DNA of 64,000 nt. Source: Gordonia hankookensis. GTDB lineage: Bacteria > Actinomycetota > Actinomycetes > Mycobacteriales > Mycobacteriaceae. Where the stretch lies: contig NZ_JACWMS010000002.1 of the NCBI RefSeq assembly GCF_014673215.1, positions 1,178,001-1,242,000 of the forward strand, read 5' to 3'. Made by a program: the position numbers and the translations under genes. Below, in pieces: positions 27,009-38,391 of this stretch. Position 1 is the first letter of the stretch, and each line of letters begins with the position of its first letter. The notes under the pieces were generated by a model. It was not told the origin of the DNA. It searched no databases and was given only the letters and a program-made list of their open reading frames with translations.

Positions 27009-28340
27009 TCAGTGGCGTCCGCCGGGACGGCCGCCCTTCTTACGTTTCGCATTGCCCTTACGGTTCTTGCCCGCGACGTGGGCGGTACCCGACTTCTGAC
27101 CTGCGGGAGCTTTCTGACCTGCGGGGGCCTTCTGACCACCGGATTCGCCACTGGCGCCGGCCTTCGTCGTCGCGCCATCACCGTCGACGCTCGACGCCGA
27201 CTCATCAGATACCGCGCTCGAGTCCGGGTCGGAGGTCGCGACACCGTCGGGCTCGGTGGCCGCAGAGGACGCCGGGGCATCCTTCGCACGACGATCCGGA
27301 CGAAGCCACCGTTGCAGACCGCTCAGCGGACCAGCCGACGTCGCAACCGCCGCTGCGGGCGCCGCCGACTCCGCCTCGTCCGCGTTTCCGTCCGACTCAC
27401 CCTTGGCGAGTTTTCGACCGGGATCGGGACGCGCGCCGGGCTTGGGCGCGTTGGCTTTCTGCTTCTCCTGTTTCGCCAGTTTCGCCGCTTCCTCTTCCTT
27501 CGCGATACGACCGAAGACGATGTGCTGCTGGCCGTAGGTCCAGATGTTGTTACTCATCCAGTACAGGAGGATGGCCACCGGGAAGAACGGACCGGTCACC
27601 AGAATGCCCAACGGGAAGACGTACAGCGCCAGCATATTCATCATGCGGGTCTGCGGATTCTCGAGAGCCGCCTCGGGCTGACGGGCCACCGACGCTCGCG
27701 AGTTCATGTGCGTCGCGATCGACGCAATGATCATCATCGGGATCACCACCACCACGATCTGCCCGCGGGTGAAGTCGATCGGGGCGCCCGGCTGGACGAA
27801 CGCCTGGAACTGCTCGACCGGCTCGGTGATGAACGCCGACAACGGGACACCGAACAGACGGGCATCGAGGAAGTTCTGCACGAGTTCCGGGCTGAAGGCG
27901 TAGTTGCCCACCAGACGTGTCTGCTCGGGCGTCATCCCGAGCTGGCCCATGCCGGTCGCCGTGCGGTTGAAGGACCGCAACACGTGGAACAGGCCGATGA
28001 ACACCGGGACCTGCAGCAGCATCGGCAAGCAGCCGAGCAGGGGATTGAACCCGTGCTCCTTCTGCAGCTTCTGCATCTCCTCGGTCATCTTGACGCGATC
28101 CTTGGCGTACTTCTTACGGATCGCCTGGAGCTGAGGATTGATCTCCTGCATCTTCTTCGTGGTGCGGATCTGCTTCACGAAGGGCTTGTACAGAATGGCG
28201 CGCAGGGTGAACACGAGGAACACCACCGACAGCGCCCAGGCCACACCGTTGCCTCCCGGGGTATCCGGCGTGATCTCGGCGAAGAGCCAATGCCAGACCC
28301 ACATGATCCAGGAGACCGGATAGTAGATGAAGTTGAGCAC
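27009..28340 (-). CDS. yidC: Membrane protein insertase YidC
   Basis: A 443-residue insertase of the YidC/Oxa1/Alb3 family, which inserts and folds membrane proteins alone or with SecYEG. It has an N-terminal span ([15 protein letters not shown]), then [19 protein letters not shown] with the conserved arginine of the hydrophilic groove, the cytoplasmic hairpin ([26 protein letters not shown]), and the [15 protein letters not shown] helix. Further spans run up to ~290. The C-terminal ~150 residues are charged and low-complexity, with two GQKAPA repeats and a basic end. The GTG at 28340 is 3 bases past the yidD stop. Confidence 0.95.
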   Translation of the reverse strand: MLNFIYYPVSWIMWVWHWLFAEITPDTPGGNGVAWALSVVFLVFTLRAILYKPFVKQIRTTKKMQEINPQLQAIRKKYAKDRVKMTEEMQKLQKEHGFNPLLGCLPMLLQVPVFIGLFHVLRSFNRTATGMGQLGMTPEQTRLVGNYAFSPELVQNFLDARLFGVPLSAFITEPVEQFQAFVQPGAPIDFTRGQIVVVVIPMMIIASIATHMNSRASVARQPEAALENPQTRMMNMLALYVFPLGILVTGPFFPVAILLYWMSNNIWTYGQQHIVFGRIAKEEEAAKLAKQEKQKANAPKPGARPDPGRKLAKGESDGNADEAESAAPAAAVATSAGPLSGLQRWLRPDRRAKDAPASSAATEPDGVATSDPDSSAVSDESASSVDGDGATTKAGASGESGGQKAPAGQKAPAGQKSGTAHVAGKNRKGNAKRKKGGRPGGRH

Positions 28341-28343
28341 GGG

Positions 28344-28676
28344 TCAGTTACCCCTAACCTCTGACGGTGTGTTTTCGGTGGCTCTGAACAGGTCCCGGAA
28401 CCCACGTTCGGGTACCGGGTCGTAGCCGGGTTTGTGCCACGGGCCGCATTTGAGCAGCCGCACGATCGACAACCACCCGCCATAGACGAATCCATGGCGG
28501 GTGAGGGCCTCGACGGCATATGCCGAACACGTCGGCTCGAAGCGGCACGTGGGAAGCCGCAGTGGGGAGACCCAGGTGCGGTACAGCTCGATCAGGAAGA
28601 TGATGATCCGCCGCGGCAGAAGGTAGAACCACCGCGCGGGTGTTCTCCGTTCGACCCCGTTGTCGGAATCTGTCAT
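28344..28676 (-). CDS. yidD: Membrane protein insertion efficiency factor YidD
   Basis: A 110-residue member of the YidD family, which helps YidC-dependent insertion. It has the signature IELYRTWVSPLRLPTCRFEPTCSAYAVEAL with three conserved cysteines in or near it, then HGFVYGGWLSIVRLLKCGPWHKPGYDPVP. It overlaps rnpA by four bases (ATGA) and is followed by yidC. Confidence 0.95.
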   Translation of the reverse strand: MTDSDNGVERRTPARWFYLLPRRIIIFLIELYRTWVSPLRLPTCRFEPTCSAYAVEALTRHGFVYGGWLSIVRLLKCGPWHKPGYDPVPERGFRDLFRATENTPSEVRGN

Positions 28677-29095
28677 CGCAATGCCTGACGGTCGGAAGGG
28701 TCGAAGGCTTCCCGGACTCGGCGACGCGACAACGCGTCGGCGATTTGCTCCGAGAGTTCGATGCTGCTGAGTTCCACAGTGGACCTGCGGGCCCTGATGA
28801 CCATCATGGTCTGAGGAATCCGGAAATCAGCGCGACGCTGGTGAAAGGCTGCACGGAGCCGGCGTGCCACCCGATGCCGGATGACTGCATTGCCGACGGT
28901 CTTGCTCACGATCAGCCCCAGCCACGGTCCGCCGACAGTGGCGACATCAGGGTCTCGTGGGCCGCAGGGGTCGGTAGTCGACCCCGTGAGCGGGAGAACA
29001 TGGACGACGAGGTCACGCGTAGTCACCCGCACACCGGTCTTCAGCGTGCGATCGAAGTCGGATCCCCGAGAGATCCGATGCGCAGCAGCCACCAT
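28673..29095 (-). CDS. rnpA: Ribonuclease P protein component
   Basis: A 140-residue RnpA, which binds the RNase P RNA and helps cleave the 5' leader of pre-tRNA. The typical N-terminus AAHRISRGSDFDRTLKTG follows the ATG at 29095, and the RNR-type motif GNAVIRHRVARRLRAAF is at ~75-91. The open frame runs far upstream across rpmH in another frame; that part is not coding. The start is chosen by family alignment, since no good ribosome site is seen. It follows rpmH by 53 bases. Confidence 0.92.
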   Translation of the reverse strand: MVAAAHRISRGSDFDRTLKTGVRVTTRDLVVHVLPLTGSTTDPCGPRDPDVATVGGPWLGLIVSKTVGNAVIRHRVARRLRAAFHQRRADFRIPQTMMVIRARRSTVELSSIELSEQIADALSRRRVREAFDPSDRQALR

Positions 29096-29148
29096 CGATA
29101 CCAGCGACCGGCGATGTCGAGGACACCGCCGGTGTTGTCGCTGTCGAA

Positions 29149-29292
29149 TCAGGCGGTGAGCTTTGCGCGGCCCTTGCTGCGGCGACCGTTGACGATGGCG
29201 CGGCCGGCGCGGGTGCGCATCCGCAACCGGAAACCGTGGACGCGCGAACGACGACGGTTGTTGGGCTGGAAAGTCCGCTTTCCCTTGGCCAT
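29149..29292 (-). CDS. rpmH: 50S ribosomal protein L34
   Basis: A 47-residue basic protein of exactly the family length: [20 protein letters not shown], then [14 protein letters not shown] and [15 protein letters not shown] lies 6-7 bases before the ATG at 29292. First gene of the rpmH-rnpA-yidD-yidC-jag operon, transcribed away from dnaA. Confidence 0.97.
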   Translation of the reverse strand: MAKGKRTFQPNNRRRSRVHGFRLRMRTRAGRAIVNGRRSKGRAKLTA

Positions 29293-29500
29293 GGGTGACT
29301 CCTTGTGCTCCTGCGTGGCGCCGCGCCGACTTGCACGCGCGAACCACATCCTTCTTGGTGGTCTTCTGATCCCGGTGCGGTGCCGAACTGGTGTCGGTTG
29401 GGCGTCCGTGGATGTACCGACCTTCCCCGAAATGCTCTCGGGACCGACCACCACATGACCACAGGCCACCGCGCAAATACGCAACCTGGATGACCAGTCG

Positions 29501-29529
29501 AGACTACTGAGTACGACCGAGCAAATCAA
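29501..29529 (-). promoter_or_regulatory. Candidate rpmH promoter
   Basis: On the minus strand TTGATT (29529-29524), a 17-base spacer, and TAGTCT (29506-29501) form a SigA-like promoter about 200 bases upstream of rpmH. Confidence 0.4.
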
Positions 29530-29633
29530 ACGAGCGCAAGGCAAACACCGCCCCACGTGACGTCGCACACAGGTCACCCGGCGTGGACCACGATCCGGAT
29601 GCACAATCGGGGTGACTTAATCCGCTGATTCAC

Positions 29634-29662
29634 TTTGTCGGCGGGACTGCACTCTGTTAACT
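29634..29662 (+). promoter_or_regulatory. Candidate dnaA promoter
   Basis: TTTGTC (29634-29639), 17-base spacer, TTAACT (29657-29662). It lies upstream of two DnaA boxes and about 210 bases before the dnaA start. The whole rpmH-dnaA interval (29293-29876) holds only such signals, the boxes and the leader repeat; no gene is seen. Confidence 0.4.
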
Positions 29663-29747
29663 TCGGGCGCAGAGTCAACGAAGAGACGATTCAGTGGACC
29701 CTTCCGGCCGCCAGAGCACTCAACGTACCCCCAGATCTGTACACAGC

Positions 29748-29768
29748 TGTGGACAACCATGTGGACAA
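29748..29768. promoter_or_regulatory. Two DnaA boxes upstream of dnaA
   Basis: TGTGGACAA occurs at 29748-29756 and 29760-29768; both are perfect complements of TTGTCCACA, the actinobacterial DnaA box. They lie between the promoter and dnaA, and could mediate autoregulation or be part of the origin. Confidence 0.75.
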
Positions 29769-29843
29769 CTCATGGCAGGGTGCGGCATGGTGACATCCTC
29801 ATGACCGACGCTGGTCGTTGTTCCGGCAGGAGGGCCTGGCTTC

Positions 29844-29891
29844 TTATGAGTGATGCACCGTGATGAGTGATGCACTGTGATGAGTGATCGC
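29844..29891 (+). repeat. 17-bp tandem repeat forming two mini-ORFs before dnaA
   Basis: Two 17-base units (29844-29860, 29861-29877) and a third partial unit (from 29878) share TGATGAGTGATGCAC. Each unit holds ATG-AGT-GAT. In units 1 and 2 this gives five-codon ORFs, Met-Ser-Asp-Ala-Pro (29846-29863) and Met-Ser-Asp-Ala-Leu (29863-29880). Each TGA overlaps the next ATG by one base (TGATG), and the last overlaps the dnaA ATG at 29880. AGGAGG (29828-29833) lies 12 bases before the first ATG and 46 bases before dnaA. Confidence 0.75.
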
Positions 29892-31379
29892 GATACGTTC
29901 GGCGAGGTCTGGCAGAGCGTGGTGGCCGAGCTCAACAACGACGCCGCCGCACACGACCACGAACCGTTGACCCGCCAGCAGAAGGCCTGGCTCTCGCTCG
30001 TCCAGCCGCTCACCCTCGCCGAGGGGTTCGCACTGCTCACCGTGCCTACCCCGCTGGTCCAGGAACAGATCGAGCGCAATCTCCGCGACACCATCCGGTC
30101 GGCCCTCAGCCGCCACCTCGGCCAGCCCGTCGATCTCGGCGTCCGCATCTCCACACCGGTCGTCGAGGAACCGCTCCCCGAACCGGTCACGCAGATGTCC
30201 GAACGGTCCGATCCCGCGGTCGCCACCGTCACTTCGCCCCCTCCCAACCAGAGTGGCTTCGACGGACGGCCCGAACGCGCGTCGACCTCGGAACCCGCGG
30301 ACTGGTCGACCTACTTCGCCGAGCGGCCGACCTCCGGGCAGTCACCGTCGAGTGCCAATCTCAGTCCCAAGTACACCTTCGACACCTTCGTCATCGGTGC
30401 GTCGAACCGATTCGCCCACGCGTCGGCCGTCGCGGTCGCCGAGGCACCGGCCCGCGCTTACAACCCGCTGTTCATCTGGGGCGAGTCCGGGCTCGGCAAG
30501 ACCCACCTCCTGCATGCGGCGGGTCACTATGCGCAGCGCCTGTTTCCCGGGATGCGGGTGAAGTACGTCTCGACCGAAGAGTTCACCAACGACTTCATCA
30601 ACTCCCTGCGTGACGACCGGCGGGTCGCGTTCAAACGCAGGTACCGCGACGTCGACGTCCTACTCGTCGACGACATCCAGTTCCTGATCGGCAAAGAAGG
30701 TATCCAGGAAGAGTTCTTCCACACCTTCAACACGCTGCACAACGCCAGCAAGCAGATCGTCGTCTCGTCTGATCGGCCACCGAAACAGCTTGCGACACTG
30801 GAGGACCGGCTCCGAACTCGATTCGAGTGGGGGCTGATCACCGATGTCCAGCCGCCCGATCTCGAGACACGGATCGCGATCCTGCGCAAGAAGGCACAGA
30901 TGGACAACATCGCGGTGCCCGACGATGTGCTCGAACTCATCGCGTCGAAGATCGAGCGCAACATCCGTGAACTCGAGGGCGCTCTGATCAGGGTCACCGC
31001 GTTCGCCTCCCTCAACAACGCCGACCTCGACAAGTCGCTCGCCGAGGTCGTCCTACAGGCACTGCTGCCCAATTCCGGGACCCTCGAGGTCAGTGCGGCA
31101 AGCATCCTGGCGATCACCGCCGAGTACTTCGACATCTCCGTCGAGGAACTCCGTGGCCCCGGCAAGACCCGATCGATCGCACAGGCGCGGCAGATCTCCA
31201 TGTATCTCTGCCGCGAACTGACCGACCTCTCCCTCCCGAAGATCGGCGAGACGTTCGATCGCGACCACACCACGGTCATGTACGCCGAGCGCAAGATCCG
31301 CAAGGAGATGGCCGAGCGACGCAAGGTCTACGACCACGTCCAGGAGCTCACCGCGCGCATCAAACAACGCGCTGTCTGA
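29880..31379 (+). CDS. dnaA: Chromosomal replication initiator DnaA
   Basis: A 499-residue DnaA. Domain I covers ~1-90 and a disordered domain II ~95-155. The AAA+ domain III has Walker A GESGLGKT (~201-208), Walker B LLVDDIQF (~263-270) and an arginine-finger region [11 protein letters not shown]. Domain IV (~385-499) has the DNA-binding signature [14 protein letters not shown]. It binds DnaA boxes, melts oriC and loads the helicase. The ATG at 29880 is chosen; a GTG at 29877 is in frame directly before it. No ribosome site lies at normal distance; instead two five-codon mini-ORFs in a tandem repeat lead into the start, so translational coupling is likely. Confidence 0.96.
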   Translation: MSDRDTFGEVWQSVVAELNNDAAAHDHEPLTRQQKAWLSLVQPLTLAEGFALLTVPTPLVQEQIERNLRDTIRSALSRHLGQPVDLGVRISTPVVEEPLPEPVTQMSERSDPAVATVTSPPPNQSGFDGRPERASTSEPADWSTYFAERPTSGQSPSSANLSPKYTFDTFVIGASNRFAHASAVAVAEAPARAYNPLFIWGESGLGKTHLLHAAGHYAQRLFPGMRVKYVSTEEFTNDFINSLRDDRRVAFKRRYRDVDVLLVDDIQFLIGKEGIQEEFFHTFNTLHNASKQIVVSSDRPPKQLATLEDRLRTRFEWGLITDVQPPDLETRIAILRKKAQMDNIAVPDDVLELIASKIERNIRELEGALIRVTAFASLNNADLDKSLAEVVLQALLPNSGTLEVSAASILAITAEYFDISVEELRGPGKTRSIAQARQISMYLCRELTDLSLPKIGETFDRDHTTVMYAERKIRKEMAERRKVYDHVQELTARIKQRAV

Positions 31380-31967
31380 ACCACTCCGGTAGCAACTCTC
31401 GACTCGAACCACAGAGTTTGTCATGCCCGGATCCGCTGGATCCGTGCTGATTCGGCGACCGATTGTTGTCATCACCAGCTGTGGACAACCTTCGGGATAA
31501 CCGGCCTCCGCTTGTGCACCGAACGTGGAGAGAGGTTGAACAGTCGTGGGATTCCACATGACCGGCCGGACGCCTCGACAGATATCCACCGCACATCCAC
31601 AGCCGCCGGTCCGCCGTGACCAGTCACGATCAGCGTTCGTACACAGATCCACAGGCCCTATTACTGTCATGGATCCTTCTCTAGAGAATCTCTTCTAAAA
31701 GAAGGGACTGTGCACAGTGAGCATCAGGACCCGACCAGCGCCACGAGATCGCCGCGTTCAGTTCCCCCCAACACCTCCCCGTCTGGCACCCTCGTTCTAC
31801 AGTGGAATCCCCACCCGGAATCCCATTCGCACGAGCGAGCGGTATTCCGGCGGGAATCCCCATGCGAACCGCTCACCGCACTCGCGCCGGGCCGATCCGG
31901 ATCGGTGCGCTGCGGATTCGGGTGGGCGTGACGAGAGTCAGCAGACAGAGAAGGGCAACCACCCAGC
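31380..31967. other. Replication origin region oriC (dnaA-dnaN)
   Basis: A 588-base gene-free interval in the standard actinobacterial oriC position. It has a perfect DnaA box (TGTGGACAA, 31480-31488) and several weaker ones with 7 of 9 matches: 31512-31520, 31582-31590, 31593-31601, 31645-31653 and 31709-31717. An AT-rich stretch (31660-31705) contains the perfect palindrome TTCTCTAGAGAA (31677-31688) and a CTTCT/AGAAG hairpin (31692-31704), and is the best candidate for the unwinding element. Nearer dnaN, GGAATCCC occurs three times (31804, 31817, 31853) with an ATTCC/GGAAT inverted pair at 31844-31857; these may belong to the dnaN promoter. Confidence 0.8.
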
Positions 31968-33173
31968 ATGAAGTTCCGTGTCGCGCGTGACGAGTTCGCA
32001 GATTCCGTTGCCTGGGTGGCCCGCAGCCTGCCTGCGCGCCCGCCGGTCCCGGTGCTGGGATGTGTGGTTCTGACCGTCGGCGATTCGGGCGCCGGGAACG
32101 CAGAGAGCGGGCCCAATGGCGGCGGCTTGGAGGTCTCGGGCTTCGACTACGAGGTGTCCGCGCAGGAGTCCGTCGCGGCAGAGGTCGCCGAGCCCGGCAA
32201 GGTGCTCGTCTCGGGGCGTCTGCTCGCCGACATCACCAAGGCTCTGCCGAACAAGCCGGTCGACGTGAGCCTCGACGGCACGCGTGTGGCCATCGCCTGC
32301 GGCAGCGCCAAGTTCTCACTGCCGACGATGCCCGTCGAGGATTACCCGGAGCTGCCGACCCCGCCGTCGGTCACCGGAACCATTCCGGCCCAGATCTTCG
32401 CCGAGGCGATCGGCCAGGTCGCCGTTGCCGCCGGCCGCGACGACACGCTGCCGATGTTGACCGGTGTCCGCGTCGAGATCGAGGGCAATCGCGTCGTGCT
32501 GGCCGCCACCGACCGGTTCCGCCTGGCCGTGCGCGAATTGGAGTGGGATCCGACCGCGTCCGAGACCTCCGGCGCGGTGCTGGTGCCGGCAAAGACACTC
32601 TCGGAGAGCGCCCGTACCGCGGGATCGGAGTCCACAGGACAGATCTCGCTGGCATTCGGCACCGGATCCGGCATCGGCGGCGAGGGAATCCTCGGCATCC
32701 TGGGGGAGACCAAGCGCACCACCACCCGGTTGCTCGACGCCGAGTTCCCGAAGTTCCGCCAGCTGCTCCCGGCGAGCCACACCGCCATCGCGACCATCGA
32801 GAGTGCGCCGCTGATCGAGGCGATCAAGCGTGTCGCGCTCGTCGCCGAGCGCGGGGCGCAGGTGCGGATGGAGTTCAGTGAGGGCACCTTGCTGCTCACC
32901 GCGGGTGGCGACGAGGCAGGCAAGGCCGAGGAAGAACTCGCCGTGCAGTTCCACGGTGAGCCCCTGACGATCGCCTTCAACCCCGGCTACCTGCAGGACG
33001 GGCTCTCCGCGATCGGCGTCGCGTCGGTGGATTTCGGATTCACCACGCCGAGCCGGCCTGCGGTGTTGCGGCCGTCGACCGGTGAGGATCCGGTGGCCGA
33101 CGAATCGGGCGCGTACGTCGCCCCGAACAGCGTGTTCACCTACTTGCTGATGCCGGTTCGTCTGCCCGGCTGA
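31968..33173 (+). CDS. dnaN: DNA polymerase III sliding clamp (beta)
   Basis: A 401-residue beta clamp, which encircles DNA and tethers polymerase III. It begins [30 protein letters not shown] and has the three-fold repeat layout, with the hydrophobic-groove strands near [13 protein letters not shown] (~183-195) and a C-terminal [10 protein letters not shown] Gly/Asn/Ser-rich insertion (~45-58, [13 protein letters not shown]) replaces a surface loop and is of the kind seen in related actinobacteria. The ATG at 31968 follows only a weak ribosome site (AGAAGGG about 15 bases upstream). Confidence 0.97.
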   Translation: MKFRVARDEFADSVAWVARSLPARPPVPVLGCVVLTVGDSGAGNAESGPNGGGLEVSGFDYEVSAQESVAAEVAEPGKVLVSGRLLADITKALPNKPVDVSLDGTRVAIACGSAKFSLPTMPVEDYPELPTPPSVTGTIPAQIFAEAIGQVAVAAGRDDTLPMLTGVRVEIEGNRVVLAATDRFRLAVRELEWDPTASETSGAVLVPAKTLSESARTAGSESTGQISLAFGTGSGIGGEGILGILGETKRTTTRLLDAEFPKFRQLLPASHTAIATIESAPLIEAIKRVALVAERGAQVRMEFSEGTLLLTAGGDEAGKAEEELAVQFHGEPLTIAFNPGYLQDGLSAIGVASVDFGFTTPSRPAVLRPSTGEDPVADESGAYVAPNSVFTYLLMPVRLPG

Positions 33174-33221
33174 TCCGCGGATCCGTCCATTTTCCAAGCT
33201 CCACCGAGCGGAGGGTCGTCG

Positions 33222-34148
33222 ATGCAACTCGGACTGGTCGGTCTCGGGAAGATGGGTGCCAACATGCGCACCCGGATCCAGGAGGCGGGACATCACGTCG
33301 TGGGTTACGACCCACGCCCGGAGGTCTCCGACGTCGCCTCCCTCGCCGACATGGTCGGTGCTCTCGAGGCACCGCGGGTGATCTGGGTGATGGTGCCGTC
33401 GGGAGATCCGACGCGTACCACCGTCGCTCAGCTGGCTGATCTGCTCGAGGACGGTGACCTGGTCATCGACGGTGGGAACTCCAAGTACACCGATGACCTG
33501 CCGAACTCACAGACCCTGGGCGCCAAGGGAATCGGATACATCGACTGCGGTGTGTCCGGAGGTGTATGGGGCCTCGAGAACGGCTACGGACTGATGGTGG
33601 GCGGCACCGACGACGACGTCGAACGGGCCATGCCGATCTTCGACGCGCTGCGGCCGCCGGGGGAACGTGCCGATGGTTTCGCCCATGCGGGCCCGGTCGG
33701 CGCCGGGCACTACGCCAAGATGGTCCACAACGGCGTCGAGTACGGGCTGATGCATGCGTATGGCGAGGGCTACGAACTCCTCTGCGCTGAGCCGCTGATC
33801 ACCGATGTCGAGGGCACGCTGCGGGCCTGGACCCAAGGGACGGTTGTCCGGTCCTGGCTCCTGGAACTGCTGGTACGGGCGCTCCAGGAGGATCCTGGAT
33901 TCTCCGAGATCTCCGACTACACCACGGATTCCGGCGAGGGACGGTGGACCGTCGAGGAAGCCATCCGGCATTCGGTACCGGCCAACGTCATCTCCGCCGC
34001 GCTGTTCGCGCGATTCGCGTCTCGCCAGGATCAGGGATCACCAGCGCTGAAGGCGGTGTCCGCGTTGCGGAATCAATTCGGCGGACATGCGGTGACCGAC
34101 AAGCAGGGACGTTCGGTCGGCGAAACCGGTACGCCCGTCGCGGATTGA
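33222..34148 (+). CDS. gnd: 6-phosphogluconate dehydrogenase, short (NAD-type) form
   Basis: A 308-residue decarboxylating 6-phosphogluconate dehydrogenase of the short form (long forms are ~470 residues). It has the Rossmann motif GLVGLGKMGANM (~4-15), the substrate loop IDGGNSKYTDD (~86-96), DCGVSGGVWGLENGYGLMVGG (~107-127) and the catalytic lysine region GHYAKMVHNGVEYG (~162-175). It oxidises 6-phosphogluconate to ribulose 5-phosphate and CO2. GGAGGG lies before the ATG. Its place between dnaN and recF is typical of Rhodococcus, Nocardia and Gordonia. It is one base from recF, so the two are co-translated. Confidence 0.95.
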   Translation: MQLGLVGLGKMGANMRTRIQEAGHHVVGYDPRPEVSDVASLADMVGALEAPRVIWVMVPSGDPTRTTVAQLADLLEDGDLVIDGGNSKYTDDLPNSQTLGAKGIGYIDCGVSGGVWGLENGYGLMVGGTDDDVERAMPIFDALRPPGERADGFAHAGPVGAGHYAKMVHNGVEYGLMHAYGEGYELLCAEPLITDVEGTLRAWTQGTVVRSWLLELLVRALQEDPGFSEISDYTTDSGEGRWTVEEAIRHSVPANVISAALFARFASRQDQGSPALKAVSALRNQFGGHAVTDKQGRSVGETGTPVAD

Positions 34149-34149
34149 C

Positions 34150-35343
34150 GTGTACGTTCGCGAGCTGCGCCTGCGTGACTTCCGATCCTGGGGCGAGATC
34201 GATCTGACTCTGCGCCCCGAACCCACCATCTTCGTGGGCCGCAACGGATTCGGTAAGACCAACCTCCTCGAGGCCGTCTACTATCTGGCACATCTGAGGT
34301 CACACCGGGTCAGCTCCGACGCGCCGCTCGTGCACAGCGGCGCCGATGCCGCCCTGGTCACGGCGACGGTGGAGAACGCCGGCCGCGAGCTCACCGTGCA
34401 GTTGCAGATCAAGGCCGACGGTGCCAACAAGTCAACTGTCAACGGCAGCCCCTCGCGCCGCTCTCGCGACATCCTCGGGATCCTGCGCGCGGTGATGTTC
34501 GCGCCCGAAGACCTGATGTTGATCCGGGGGGATCCTTCCGAACGACGACGCTTCATCGACGAGTTGGTGGCACAGCGCGGACCACGTTGGGCGGCAACAC
34601 GTTCCGACTATGATCGGGTTCTCCGCCAGCGTTCTGCGCTGCTCAAGACCGCAGGCGCTGCGCTCCGGCGCGGCGGTTCGGACGCGGATTCGGTGATCAG
34701 TACGCTCGACGTGTGGGACGGTCAGCTCGCCGATCTGGGCGGGCAGGTCACCGCGGCGCGGATCGAGGTACTGCGCGCGCTGACCCCCCATGTCACCGAG
34801 TCCTATGCGGCGATCGCACCCCATTCACGTTCGGCGACCCTGGCCTACCGTGCCGCAGCCGGACCCGACGTGGTCCCGCCAGACGATGCGCCGGTGTCCG
34901 CCGACGAGATCGGTGCGATCCTGCTGGCCCGGCTCAGTGAACTTCGCAGCAAGGAGATCGACCGCGGGGTCAGTCTGGTCGGTCCGCACCGTGACGACAT
35001 CGACATCGTGCTCGGCGACGACGTGGCGAAGGGGTTCGCGAGTCACGGTGAGTCGTGGTCGCTGGCGCTGGCATTGCGACTCGGATCCGTGGAACTCGTG
35101 CGGGCCGACGGCGTGGAACCGGTGATCATGCTCGACGACGTGTTCGCCGAACTCGATGCTCAGCGTCGTGCGCAACTCGTCGCATTCACCGAATCCGCCG
35201 AACAGTTGCTGGTCACCGCAGCCGTCGCCGACGACATCCCGGCGGCGATCGCGGGTCGTCGCATCAATGTCGGCGTGACGGAGGAGAATGGTCCCCGGCG
35301 CTCGGTCGTGAGCGGCGACGACATCGGGGAGGGCGGCACATGA
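34150..35343 (+). CDS. recF: DNA replication and repair protein RecF
   Basis: A 397-residue SMC-like ATPase, which helps load RecA at gaps and stalled forks. Walker A is GRNGFGKTN (~29-37). Next come LRLRDFRSW at the N-terminus, [34 protein letters not shown] and the signature [28 protein letters not shown] and Walker [17 protein letters not shown] close the sequence. The GTG at 34150 follows the gnd stop directly. The stop overlaps dciA (ATGA). Confidence 0.96.
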   Translation: MYVRELRLRDFRSWGEIDLTLRPEPTIFVGRNGFGKTNLLEAVYYLAHLRSHRVSSDAPLVHSGADAALVTATVENAGRELTVQLQIKADGANKSTVNGSPSRRSRDILGILRAVMFAPEDLMLIRGDPSERRRFIDELVAQRGPRWAATRSDYDRVLRQRSALLKTAGAALRRGGSDADSVISTLDVWDGQLADLGGQVTAARIEVLRALTPHVTESYAAIAPHSRSATLAYRAAAGPDVVPPDDAPVSADEIGAILLARLSELRSKEIDRGVSLVGPHRDDIDIVLGDDVAKGFASHGESWSLALALRLGSVELVRADGVEPVIMLDDVFAELDAQRRAQLVAFTESAEQLLVTAAVADDIPAAIAGRRINVGVTEENGPRRSVVSGDDIGEGGT

Positions 35344-35900
35344 GCGACGATCCCGCGGTACCCGAACAGTCATCCGCACCCGCGCCGTCCTCGGGTTACG
35401 AACTCGCGCGACAGGCCCTCGAAGAAGCCAGGGCCGCCGCGCGCGCTGCCGGCAAGTCGGTCGGTCAGGGACGTTCCTCACCGATCACGGGGGCGCGACG
35501 GAACGTGGGCAGGCGACGGCGATGGTCCGGATCCGGTCCGGACGGTCGCGATCCGCAGCCGCTGGGACGACTGGCAGGCCATATCGCCAAGGAACGCGGC
35601 TGGCAGCCGCATATCGGACAGGGCACCCTGTTCGGGATGTGGGAGCAGATCGTCGGCGCCGACATCGCCGCACATGCACAGCCGACAACGTTGAGTGACA
35701 ACGTCTTACACATCCAGGCGGAGTCGACGGCCTGGGCCACCCAGCTGCGGTACATGCAGCCGACCATCCTGGCGAAGATCGCTGCCGCCGTCGGAGACGG
35801 CATGGTGACCGGTCTGCGGATCACCGGGCCGAAGGCGCCGTCGTGGCGCAAGGGTCCCCGGCACATCTCCGGTCGCGGTCCCCGGGACACCTACGGCTGA
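35340..35900 (+). CDS. dciA: DciA-family (DUF721) replicative helicase loader-type protein
   Basis: A 186-residue DUF721 protein in the place of Rv0004. The N-terminal ~85 residues are basic and flexible ([18 protein letters not shown], then [14 protein letters not shown]). The DUF721/DciA domain follows (~90-160: [43 protein letters not shown]). DciA proteins load or activate the DnaB helicase in bacteria that lack DnaC/DnaI; the mycobacterial homologue is needed for replication. Coupled to recF by the ATGA overlap. The following 331 bases (35901-36231) contain no gene; they hold an 8-base GCCGATGC/GCATCGGC inverted repeat and the gyrB promoter area with a TACTATGTAGTA palindrome (36079-36090). 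Confidence 0.88.
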   Translation: MSDDPAVPEQSSAPAPSSGYELARQALEEARAAARAAGKSVGQGRSSPITGARRNVGRRRRWSGSGPDGRDPQPLGRLAGHIAKERGWQPHIGQGTLFGMWEQIVGADIAAHAQPTTLSDNVLHIQAESTAWATQLRYMQPTILAKIAAAVGDGMVTGLRITGPKAPSWRKGPRHISGRGPRDTYG

Positions 35901-35979
35901 GACCCACCGAGCCATCGGGCAGGCCACGCCTAGCAGATCCCGAGCCGCAAAGCGAGGTCAGCTTTCCCCCAGACCGTAG

Positions 35980-38307
<2,328 letters not shown>

Positions 38308-38331
38308 CCACACTTCGCCGGCCGTCACGCC

Positions 38332-38372
38332 GGTCGAGGTGCGAGGAGCGTTCGCGACGAGCCTCGAAACCC
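38332..38372. repeat. REP-like imperfect palindrome between gyrB and gyrA
   Basis: GGTCGAGGTGCGAG is followed by GAGCGTTCGCGA and then CGAGCCTCGAAACC. The outer arms are imperfectly complementary. The wording matches short dispersed palindromes I associate with Gordonia-like genomes; a second type lies at 54186-54228. Confidence 0.45.
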
Positions 38373-38391
38373 TGTGTGAGAAGGAATCTTC

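Noticed and set aside
31681-31863. A 60-codon minus-strand frame within oriC
   Set aside because: Created by the GGAATCCC repeats; no ribosome site and it lies in the origin.
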